This document shows, one piece after another, positions 26,796 through 33,541 of a stretch of DNA of 64,000 nucleotides. The first letter of the stretch is position 1; every line of letters starts with the position of its first letter. The notes under the pieces were generated by a model. That model searched no databases, had not been told where the DNA came from, and saw only the letters and a list, made by a program, of their open reading frames with translations. The DNA is from Aliagarivorans marinus DSM 23064. GTDB lineage: Bacteria > Pseudomonadota > Gammaproteobacteria > Enterobacterales > Celerinatantimonadaceae. A program made the position numbers and the translations under genes. The stretch lies in NCBI RefSeq assembly GCF_000429485.1, contig NZ_KE386908.1:248001-312000 (forward strand). Reading direction: 5' to 3'.

Positions 26796-27611
26796 GTGAA
26801 AAACCTAATCATCTCATCTATCAGCGCTGTATCGCTAATGTTTGGTGCCTCTGCTTACGCTGCTAGCACCGTAACTGTTTCTGGCTCTACCTCTGTAACC
26901 GGTGTTATGGAAGTACTGGCTGAGAAATACCAAGCTGCACAAGCTGATGCTGTAGAAGTACAAGGTACTGGTTCTGGCGCAGGTATACGTGCTGCCAACG
27001 ACGGTACCAGCATGATTGGTATGTCTTCTCGTGCAGTTGCTGACGACGAGCTGAAAGCTGGTGTTAAGCAATTCACTATGGCGATGGACGGTATCGCAGT
27101 AGCAGTGAACAACGCTAACGGCGTTCAAGACCTGACTGCTGAGCAAGTTAAGAAAATTTACATGGGTGAAATCACTAACTGGAGCGAAGTGGGCGGTGCC
27201 AACATGCCAATCGTTGCAGTAACCCGTGAAGTAGGTTCAGGTACTCGTGGTGCATTCGAAGACATCATGGGTCTGATTCGCAAGATTAACGGTCAGAAAG
27301 TGACTGCTATCTCTCCACGCGCACAAGTACAAAGCGGTAACGGTGCAATCAAAACCTTGGTTGCTAACAACCCTGCTGCAATCGGCTACATCTCTCTGGG
27401 TTCAGTAGATGAGTCTCTGCGCACCGTTAAAGTAGACGGCGCTCCAGCAACTAAAGAAGCTATCCGCGCTGGTGAGTACGGTGTTGCACGTCCTTTCGTA
27501 CTGATGGTTCAAGAAGACACTGCAGCTGAAGCTCAGCGTTTCATCGACTTCATCATGGGTGAAGAAGGTGCACAAATCATCGAAAGCGAAGGTTACATCG
27601 ACGTTCAGTAG
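26796..27611 (+). CDS. pstS: Periplasmic phosphate-binding protein PstS
   Basis: High-affinity phosphate receptor of the Pst transporter. It has 271 residues with a Sec signal peptide ending at SAYA near residue 22. The mature protein is of the PBP-like domain type: VSGSTSVTGVMEVLAEKY, the phosphate-binding GSGAGIRAANDG and SSRAVADDE loops, and TREVGSGTRGAFED. This is the short PstS form common in Vibrio and Shewanella, smaller than E. coli PstS. It starts at GTG behind GAGAG. Codon choice looks strongly biased compared with neighbours, consistent with high expression. Confidence 0.95.
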   Translation: MKNLIISSISAVSLMFGASAYAASTVTVSGSTSVTGVMEVLAEKYQAAQADAVEVQGTGSGAGIRAANDGTSMIGMSSRAVADDELKAGVKQFTMAMDGIAVAVNNANGVQDLTAEQVKKIYMGEITNWSEVGGANMPIVAVTREVGSGTRGAFEDIMGLIRKINGQKVTAISPRAQVQSGNGAIKTLVANNPAAIGYISLGSVDESLRTVKVDGAPATKEAIRAGEYGVARPFVLMVQEDTAAEAQRFIDFIMGEEGAQIIESEGYIDVQ

Positions 27612-27647
27612 TTCCTATAAAAAACAGGGATTTACTTAAAAGGAAGG

Positions 27648-27672
27648 GGCGGCCAGTAGTGGTTGCCTCTTT
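27648..27672 (+). other. Intercistronic hairpin between pstS and pstC
   Basis: An 8-bp stem with two G-U pairs (27648-27655 with 27660-27667), 4-nt loop, followed by CTCTTT. A leaky terminator here would explain excess PstS over the membrane subunits. Confidence 0.5.
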
Positions 27673-27698
27673 GTTGCGTTTAAAACGAAGTGAAGATT

Positions 27699-28634
27699 AT
27701 GAGTGACGTAGTAACTGTAAACCACGCCCCCACTGCTAAGCAGTCAGGGCAGGTAGTGAAAGCACTAGAGGCATCAGCCAACCGAGTTGACTGGGCCAAT
27801 CACCTATTCAAATACTTGTTCATGCTGAGCGCCTTTATTGGAGTGTTCTCAGTAGGGCTTATCGGCTACTTCTTGATTAAAGAAGGCATGCCAGCGCTGA
27901 GCTATGCCGGTGTAACCAATTTTGTATTCGGCATGGAGTGGGTGCCACCGGTACTGTTTGGTATTGCCCCAATGATCGTGGCCTCGCTAATTTCAGCACT
28001 AGGCGCGGTGGTTATTGGTGTTCCGGTTGCCCTGCTAACCGCTATCTTCCTGGCCGAAGTGGCGCCTAAGCGAGTAGCTGACGTGGTACGCCCAGCGGTA
28101 GAGTTGCTGGCCGGTATTCCTTCGGTGGTTTACGGCTTCTTTGGCCTGGTGATTATCGTACCGATGGTGGAGAAGGTGTTTAACATTCCTGCCGGTAACA
28201 CCCTGATGGCTGCGATAATCGTTCTGGCGGTGATGATTCTGCCTACCGTGATTGCCATCTCAGAGACTGCGCTGCGCGCCGTGCCTCGCAGCTACAAAGA
28301 GGGCTCACTGGCGCTGGGTGCATCACCGATGTTCACCATCTTTAAAGTGCTACTGCCTGCGGCTCGCTCGGGCATCTTGGCCGGTGTGGTACTGGGTATT
28401 GCCCGCGCCATCGGTGAGACCATGGCGATTATCATGGTGATGGGTAACTCGCCGGCAATGCCGCGTCACTTGCTCGATTCTGCTCGCTCGCTTACCGCCA
28501 ACATCGCGATGGAAATGGCCTACGCAACCGGCCTGCACTCTAGCGCGCTGTACACCACCGGTATCGTACTGCTGGTGTTTGTTATGGTGCTTAACGCCAC
28601 CCTGTTATACCTCAACCGAGAGAAGGCAAGATAA
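27699..28634 (+). CDS. pstC: Phosphate ABC transporter permease PstC
   Basis: Inner-membrane permease, 311 residues from ATG 27699. The in-frame GTG at 27690 would add three. It has a hydrophilic N-terminus of about 35 residues, then six hydrophobic helices. Characteristic segments are ELLAGIPSVVYGFFGLVIIVP, the coupling loop EGSLALGASPMFTIFKVLLPAARSG (split over residues 207-231) and GIARAIGETMAIIMVMGN. Its stop codon shares one base with the pstA start. Confidence 0.95.
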   Translation: MSDVVTVNHAPTAKQSGQVVKALEASANRVDWANHLFKYLFMLSAFIGVFSVGLIGYFLIKEGMPALSYAGVTNFVFGMEWVPPVLFGIAPMIVASLISALGAVVIGVPVALLTAIFLAEVAPKRVADVVRPAVELLAGIPSVVYGFFGLVIIVPMVEKVFNIPAGNTLMAAIIVLAVMILPTVIAISETALRAVPRSYKEGSLALGASPMFTIFKVLLPAARSGILAGVVLGIARAIGETMAIIMVMGNSPAMPRHLLDSARSLTANIAMEMAYATGLHSSALYTTGIVLLVFVMVLNATLLYLNREKAR

Positions 28635-29479
28635 TGCGTCGAACGATTGAAGATAGAATTGCCCTGTCACTGATCTGGGGCGGAGCCAGCCTGACCATCA
28701 TCTTCCTGGTATGGATGTTGTGGCATATCCTGGCGAATGGTTTGTCGTATGTAGACTGGACCTTTATCAGCGCTAACTACTCGGTGACTGATAAAGAGAA
28801 CTCCGGTATCTGGCCGATGATCGTATCGACCATCTACATGGTGATTCTGTCCATCGCCATTGCCGCGCCAATCGGCATCATGACCGCGCTGTTCTTGACT
28901 GAATACGCCAAGCCCGGCAGTAAAGTGGTTAAGGTTATCCGCTTCTGTACCGAGTCGCTGGCCGGTATTCCGTCGATTATTTACGGCCTTTTCGGTATGA
29001 CCTTCTTCGTGGTAACCCTAGGCTTAGGCTTCTCGATCTTGTCGGGTGCTTTGACCCTGACCATCTTGATCCTACCTGTTATCATCCGTACCACTGAAGA
29101 GGCACTGATTGCGGTGCCGCTGGCCTACCGTGAAGGCTCTTACGGACTGGGTGCATCAAAGATCTACACTATTTGGCGAGTGATTTTGCCATCGGCGATG
29201 CCGGGTATCATCACCTCGGTAATCCTAAGTACCGGCCGTGTTATTGGTGAATCTGCACCGGTATTCTTGACCGCCGGTATGGTGGCCCGTATCCCTGATT
29301 CAGTACTTGATTCTGGTCGTACCCTAACGGTACACCTGTACAAACTCACCACAGAGCTATACACCGTTCACGACTGGAACCAAGCCTATGCAACGGCAAC
29401 GGTACTGATCGTACTGGTACTGGCTATCAACCTTGTGACCAAGCTAATTGGTCGCCGTCTAAACAAAGCGACCTACTAA
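28634..29479 (+). CDS. pstA: Phosphate ABC transporter permease PstA
   Basis: Second Pst permease, 281 residues, six predicted helices. Conserved segments are ESLAGIPSIIYGLFGMTFF, EGSYGLGASKIYTIWRVILP and STGRVIGESAPVFLTAG, the A-subunit counterparts of the PstC motifs. The ATG overlaps the pstC TAA by one base, so translation is coupled. Confidence 0.95.
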   Translation: MRRTIEDRIALSLIWGGASLTIIFLVWMLWHILANGLSYVDWTFISANYSVTDKENSGIWPMIVSTIYMVILSIAIAAPIGIMTALFLTEYAKPGSKVVKVIRFCTESLAGIPSIIYGLFGMTFFVVTLGLGFSILSGALTLTILILPVIIRTTEEALIAVPLAYREGSYGLGASKIYTIWRVILPSAMPGIITSVILSTGRVIGESAPVFLTAGMVARIPDSVLDSGRTLTVHLYKLTTELYTVHDWNQAYATATVLIVLVLAINLVTKLIGRRLNKATY

Positions 29480-29488
29480 GAGACAGTT

Positions 29489-30238
29489 ATGAATAAGTTT
29501 GATGTTAAAGACTTAAACCTATACTACGGTGAAAACCACGCGCTAAAAGGCATTAACCTGCCGATCCCTGAGCGTAAAGTGACTGCACTGATTGGCCCGT
29601 CGGGTTGTGGTAAATCTACCCTGCTGCGCACCTTGAACCGTATGAACGATCTGATCGAGAACGTGAAGATCACCGGTAACGTGTCTCTAGATGGCAACGA
29701 TATCTACCAAGAGCGCAACGTAGGCGGCCTGCGTATGAAAGTGGGCATGGTTTTCCAAAAGCCCAACCCGTTCCCGATGAGCATCTACGAAAACGTGGCC
29801 TACGGCCTGCGCGCCCAAGGCATCCGCGATAAGAAGGTTATCGATGAAGCGGTTGAAAATGCGCTACGTGGTGCTGCGTTGTGGGATGAAGTGAGCGATC
29901 GACTAGACGGCCACGCCTTTGGTCTGTCGGGTGGCCAGCAGCAGCGTCTGTGTATCGCGCGTGCGATTGCTATCCAGCCAGAAGTGATCTTGATGGATGA
30001 GCCGACCTCGGCACTGGATCCTATCGCGACCCACAAGATTGAAGAGTTGATGGAAGAGCTGCGCAAAGACTACACCATCGTGATCGTGACCCACTCTATG
30101 AACCAAGCTAAGCGTATCTCGGACAAGACCGCGGTATTCTGGATGGGTGAGCTGGTAGAGCACGGCGAAACCGCGCAGATCTTTAACTCTCCTCAAGACG
30201 AACGCACCAAAGGCTATGTAAACGGTGACTTCGGTTAA
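29489..30238 (+). CDS. pstB: Phosphate ABC transporter ATPase PstB
   Basis: ATPase of the Pst complex, 249 residues. Walker A GPSGCGKS is at residues 36-43, then [19 protein letters not shown], the signature [14 protein letters not shown] and Walker [17 protein letters not shown]. The length matches the family, and the PstB-specific C-terminal region [12 protein letters not shown] is intact. A terminator follows after 23 bp, so phoU, the usual partner in enterobacteria, is not part of this operon. Confidence 0.96.
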   Translation: MNKFDVKDLNLYYGENHALKGINLPIPERKVTALIGPSGCGKSTLLRTLNRMNDLIENVKITGNVSLDGNDIYQERNVGGLRMKVGMVFQKPNPFPMSIYENVAYGLRAQGIRDKKVIDEAVENALRGAALWDEVSDRLDGHAFGLSGGQQQRLCIARAIAIQPEVILMDEPTSALDPIATHKIEELMEELRKDYTIVIVTHSMNQAKRISDKTAVFWMGELVEHGETAQIFNSPQDERTKGYVNGDFG

Positions 30239-30261
30239 TCGTAAGTAACCCTCTACTCTCG

Positions 30262-30293
30262 AAAAAACCAGGCAAGGGACTGTCTGGCTTTTT
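30262..30293 (+). terminator. Rho-independent terminator of pstSCAB
   Basis: A 7-bp stem with one G-U pair (30268-30274 with 30281-30287), 6-nt loop, flanked by A6 on the left and T5 on the right. The A-run makes it potentially bidirectional, serving the convergent gene too. Confidence 0.82.
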
Positions 30294-30323
30294 CACGTTT
30301 AGGATTTGGGAGAGTTTTGCGAG

Positions 30324-31001
30324 CTAAGCTTGCGCCTTTAAGCGCTTTCTGATGCCAAAGATTTTGCTGCCCAAGGCTAACCAAATCAGCGCAATCAATA
30401 GCAGGTAGCGGGCATCCGGCTCGTTGACCGAGGCGAAACTGGCCAAGCGCAGCGGCTGAGATTCAACATACACATCGTCAATCAGGTTGCCCAAGCGGCC
30501 GCTGGTAAGAGATTGAAAGTGGATAGAAGCCCCTTGGCTGTCAGCGGTGAACTGTGCATCCAGGCTGTTCCACATACGACGAGTGTGGTCATCAAACTCG
30601 CGGTAGTAGAGCAGCTCGCTCAGGTCATTGATGATGCTGACGGCAAAGCGTTCATCCTGTTTGGTGCGTGCGCGGTAGTCAAAACCGAATTGATAAATCT
30701 GTCCGGGGTTGGTGTCGAACGCTTGAAATATCTGGTAGTTACCTTCGGGGCAGGGCTTGCCTTTGTTATTGCAGTGAGCGTTGAGCTCGATGTGCTGTTG
30801 CCCGTCGGTGGCGTCAATCGAGAACATGTTGTGCCAGATCTCGATGTTATCGCCCGACCAGCCTTGCACATCATCGCTGTTAAAGTAGGCCCACTTTCCT
30901 TGTTTGAGGCTGTTGTCTTCAAAGCTGCCGTTGAGCAATAGGTTGGCGTTGGCAGAGGTCATTGTTACCGTGCAAATCAGCGCCAGAATAAATCGTTGCA
31001 T
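30324..31001 (-). CDS. Exported protein with PEP-CTERM-like C-terminal sorting tail
   Basis: A 225-residue protein with a signal peptide (cleavage after SANA, residue about 19). Its domain starts NLLLNGSFEDNSL and resembles DUF642/galactose-binding-like beta-sandwich proteins (NLIVNGSFE is the usual opening). The C-terminus is tripartite: VNEPDARY, a hydrophobic helix LLLIALIWLALGSKIFG and a basic end RKRLKAQA, as in PEP-CTERM proteins sorted by exosortase. The Pro-Glu-Pro core is not exact (NEP), and no exosortase is in the window, so the sorting call is tentative. Function unknown. Confidence 0.6.
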   Translation of the reverse strand: MQRFILALICTVTMTSANANLLLNGSFEDNSLKQGKWAYFNSDDVQGWSGDNIEIWHNMFSIDATDGQQHIELNAHCNNKGKPCPEGNYQIFQAFDTNPGQIYQFGFDYRARTKQDERFAVSIINDLSELLYYREFDDHTRRMWNSLDAQFTADSQGASIHFQSLTSGRLGNLIDDVYVESQPLRLASFASVNEPDARYLLLIALIWLALGSKIFGIRKRLKAQA

Positions 31002-31141
31002 AGCCTGTTCCCCAAATCCGGTGAAAATGAATCGATGTCAGTGAGCAAAAGTGGTTATCACTAATATAGACATCAATAATCGGGCCAGTATGGGAAATAG
31101 ACTAATTTACAGATGCTTATAAGAAGTAGCGAGGAGCATTC

Positions 31142-31183
31142 GCATTTTGCAAACGCCCTATCGAGTGGGCACTCGCAAAATGC
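31142..31183. repeat. Nested hairpin next to the MITE-like element
   Basis: Outer perfect 9-bp arms GCATTTTGC / GCAAAATGC (31142-31150 with 31175-31183) enclose inner arms GCCC / GGGC. It lies in the 370-bp gene-free gap between the exported protein gene and the DUF2947 gene, 26 bp left of the MITE-like repeat. Apart from these two elements I see nothing in the gap. Confidence 0.5.
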
Positions 31184-31208
31184 AACGTGAGAACGCTGAA
31201 GGCGATGG

Positions 31209-31374
31209 GTTATACCAATCTGGATAAGTTCATGGTCAGGTATTGCGCAGGGAAAATTATTGAGGGCGAGGAGGCGCTTGCCGTAACTAGTGGACTAATT
31301 ACACAAGCGCTGACGCTGTCATCAATGATTTTAACCAGCAAGAATGAACGGTTACTTATGTAGATTGGTATTAC
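31209..31374. mobile_element. MITE-like element, about 166 bp
   Basis: The ends are 21-bp imperfect terminal inverted repeats (18 of 21 positions match): left 31209-31229 (GTTATACCAATCTGGATAAGT) and right 31354-31374, read on the minus strand. There is no open reading frame inside. The ACCAATCT core with a TA-rich tip resembles short non-autonomous repeats common in marine gammaproteobacterial genomes, but I could not search for copies, and no second copy is evident in this window. The right end supplies the stop codon of the neighbouring minus-strand gene. No target duplication was identified. Confidence 0.6.
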
Positions 31375-31853
31375 AACTGCTTAGGCTTGGTCCCGGTGCG
31401 AAAACTGCCGTTCGCTAAAAATTGAGCGACCTCGGTGCGGCGCTTACCAAGCAGCAGCGCGCCGTCGTCCATAAACAGGAAGTTCTTCCAGCAGCGCTTG
31501 AAGGTGCCCCAAGTGGTTTCAATCACGCTGTATTGGTCGTTACAGTAGTAAACGATGGTGTTGTCTTCCCACTGCAAGGTATCGAGCAGTAGCTCGGGCA
31601 GCGCCGCCTGCTCGCTGTCCCACACTTCTTCCCAGTTCCCTTGCTCCTGCCAGGTCTCCACATTAAAGGCCCAATCACCACTGCGGAAAAAGTCCGGGTG
31701 ATCAACCTGGCGACTGACCATTTGCTTCCAGAGCTCTTGCGCGCGCGGCTCTGTCATCGGCTTGATGGCCTGCTTGTCATTATCGTTGATGGGTAGATCC
31801 TGGCGACGAAAAATCCACGCTTTTTTATGCTGCTCGAGAGGGAAATAGTTCAT
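31371..31853 (-). CDS. DUF2947 family protein
   Basis: A 160-residue soluble protein of the DUF2947 family, known from Vibrio and Shewanella and without assigned function. The N-terminal MNYFPLEQHKKAWIF segment matches how family members begin, which favours ATG 31853 over the in-frame ATG at 31886 (11 extra residues). Trp-rich segments WAFNVETWQEQGNWEEVW and TTWGTFKRCWKNFLF are typical. The TAA stop lies inside the right terminal repeat of the MITE-like element, so the native C-terminus may have been replaced by a few residues. Confidence 0.75.
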   Translation of the reverse strand: MNYFPLEQHKKAWIFRRQDLPINDNDKQAIKPMTEPRAQELWKQMVSRQVDHPDFFRSGDWAFNVETWQEQGNWEEVWDSEQAALPELLLDTLQWEDNTIVYYCNDQYSVIETTWGTFKRCWKNFLFMDDGALLLGKRRTEVAQFLANGSFRTGTKPKQL

Positions 31854-32031
31854 GTAGTGACCAACTTTTGAGATAAACGCCGCCATTGTAACAGCAGTGG
31901 CCGCGCGGCTAAATCTACTATCTGCGCTAGGCTTGTTTGTTGTGTGGGCATGCCGTATGCTCCGCCACCGAAAAGATGCCGCTTGGGCATCGCATGTTTA
32001 CTATCGAAGAGCTTTGTCTCAGAGGACACCC

Positions 32032-32403
32032 ATGGAAATCATCTCCATCCCCAACTACTTCAAGCCTGAAGTAAAGCGCCATCACAAGCACCGCCATATG
32101 AAGAAAATGGCGATTGGTCCTTATGCCGTAGACTGTCTGGAGCTGCGTTTTGCCGCCGACGTTGAGCGTTTCGAAGAGCTAGACGATGCGCTGGTTACGC
32201 TGGAAGCCGATAACGGCTGGGATATCTTCCACGCCTACTTTGATAATCAGGACCATGTAGCCGTTAGCTACTTCGCCGATCTGGAAGAGCGTGACCAGGT
32301 ACTGTCCAAAGTGAAGGCGGTAGTTGAAGGCTTCTTCCCGCTGGATGAGGCCAAGGTATACCACGGCGACGCCAACTACGGCGATTGGCCATCGATCACC
32401 TAG
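32032..32403 (+). CDS. Conserved-looking hypothetical protein, 123 aa
   Basis: From ATG 32032, preceded by GAGGAC, the product is an acidic 123-residue protein without signal peptide or membrane segment. It begins MEIISIPNYFKPEVKRHHKH and ends GDANYGDWPSIT. It is rich in Glu, Asp and aromatic residues (YFDNQDHVAVSYFADLEER). I do not recognise the family. The frame is open back to 31897, but that extension has no ribosome-binding site and reads through the promoter region shared with the divergent DUF2947 gene. Confidence 0.7.
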   Translation: MEIISIPNYFKPEVKRHHKHRHMKKMAIGPYAVDCLELRFAADVERFEELDDALVTLEADNGWDIFHAYFDNQDHVAVSYFADLEERDQVLSKVKAVVEGFFPLDEAKVYHGDANYGDWPSIT

Positions 32404-32427
32404 AGCATTCTGGGCGAGCCGCGCTGG

Positions 32428-33099
32428 TTAGTCAGCCAGCGCTTGCAGCTCGGCTAAGCGGTGTAAGTCGGCGTTCTCCATAATAAACTGGGGGGCGTCG
32501 CTTAAGGCGTTGCTTAGCATGGCCAGCGCCAAGTAGTCCGAGGCTATCCCCATATCCGGGAACAGGGTGCTCAAAGGCGGATACAACTGACGCATTAGGC
32601 GATAGCCGATATGTGGCTCCTGACGACGCACCACCGGATAGATATAGCCGGGACGATAGCAGCACAATCGAGTATCCAACACCTCTTCTAGCTGCGCTTC
32701 TGCGTGACCCAACACTTTACCTGGTAAAAATCCGCTGCTTTGGCTGCGATCGGCGCCGCGGCTGCTAAGAAAATGAAACTGGGCATGGGGGCTGACCTCT
32801 GCCAAAGGGCTCGCCACCCGTAGCGCGTAATTACCGGCAATCTCTTTGTACTGGGCTCGGCCAACCTGACCAAGATAGACCCCCACACAGTAGAAACAGA
32901 TATCCACACCCTGCAGGTAATCCTTAGGCTGTTGCGGATTCATCCACTGAGTATCAATGACTTCCTGAAGTTTGGAGTGGCTCCTGCCGGTCGCTTTGCG
33001 CACCACGATGGTTACTTGGCTTACTTGCGGCGAGTTCAAACATAGCGATAGCAGCAGGCTGCCAACCATTCCACTTGCACCAAACAGTAATATTTTCAT
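32428..33099 (-). CDS. NAD(P)-binding Rossmann-fold protein (atypical SDR)
   Basis: A 223-residue protein with the N-terminal dinucleotide-binding motif GASGMVG (residues 8-14) and the pattern of small atypical short-chain dehydrogenases (HTATIP2/YbjT-like). The second strand ends in VVRKATGR, FYCVG follows at the fourth strand, HFLSSRGAD at the fifth, and YRPGYIYPV later. The catalytic Tyr-x3-Lys is not evident, so it may bind a cofactor without the classical SDR reaction. Its substrate cannot be told from context. It converges on the 123-aa gene and is divergent from the large haem-protein cluster. Confidence 0.75.
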   Translation of the reverse strand: MKILLFGASGMVGSLLLSLCLNSPQVSQVTIVVRKATGRSHSKLQEVIDTQWMNPQQPKDYLQGVDICFYCVGVYLGQVGRAQYKEIAGNYALRVASPLAEVSPHAQFHFLSSRGADRSQSSGFLPGKVLGHAEAQLEEVLDTRLCCYRPGYIYPVVRRQEPHIGYRLMRQLYPPLSTLFPDMGIASDYLALAMLSNALSDAPQFIMENADLHRLAELQALAD

Positions 33100-33463
33100 C
33101 CCGTTTCCAATTGTTGGTGGTGTCTCAGGGAAGCGACTCTCATCGCGCTTAGTTGATTGCTGTTATGCGAGGCAAAACCTCAGGCCTGGCAAGGGATTAG
33201 CGATAGTTGTTAATTCGCGCATCCTTACCTTCAATAGTACCCCACCGTTTGGCAAAGGTCATTGCGAGTTATCTTTGGCAACTTTAGCTATGTTTTGTGA
33301 TCTGCTAGATAATCGTCCTGCAAAATCTGTGAAGCGACTAGAAATATTTCGAAACCACCACCTAATTGTCATTTTGGTTATTTGTTTTTGTAGTCGAAAT
33401 AATGCTCTAATTGTGTTGCTAGTATGTAAAGGGTAAATAGCATTCCTGTGTCGGGAAGTGAAT
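33100..33463. other. Gene-free region upstream of the modular haem-protein cluster
   Basis: About 365 bp, increasingly AT-rich to the right. No credible coding frame, RNA gene or repeat was seen. The promoter and operator described separately lie at its right end. Confidence 0.5.
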
Positions 33464-33492
33464 TTGCCTTTTTTAATTGGTGAAAATGTAAC
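33464..33492 (+). promoter_or_regulatory. Candidate sigma70 promoter of the modular haem-protein cluster
   Basis: TTGCCT (33464-33469) and TGTAAC (33487-33492) are separated by exactly 17 bp and lie 50 bp before the ATG. Each hexamer matches four of six consensus positions. The -10 forms the left part of the LacI-type palindrome, which supports a regulated promoter. Confidence 0.5.
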
Positions 33493-33500
33493 CGGTTTCA
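33487..33500. promoter_or_regulatory. LacI-family-type operator
   Basis: TGTAACCGGTTTCA is a 14-bp CG-centred palindrome with one mismatched pair and fits the general LacI/GalR/CcpA operator pattern TGWAANCGNTNWCA. It overlaps the putative -10 element, a position suited to repression. No LacI-family gene is in the window, so the regulator would be encoded elsewhere. Confidence 0.55.
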
Positions 33501-33541
33501 GTTGTACGGTACTCGGCAACAACCAGACATGGAGAGTGACA

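Noticed and set aside
31897-32031. N-terminal extension of the 123-residue hypothetical protein
   Set aside because: Reads through the promoter region; no ribosome-binding site at the upstream ATG, whereas ATG 32032 has GAGGAC.
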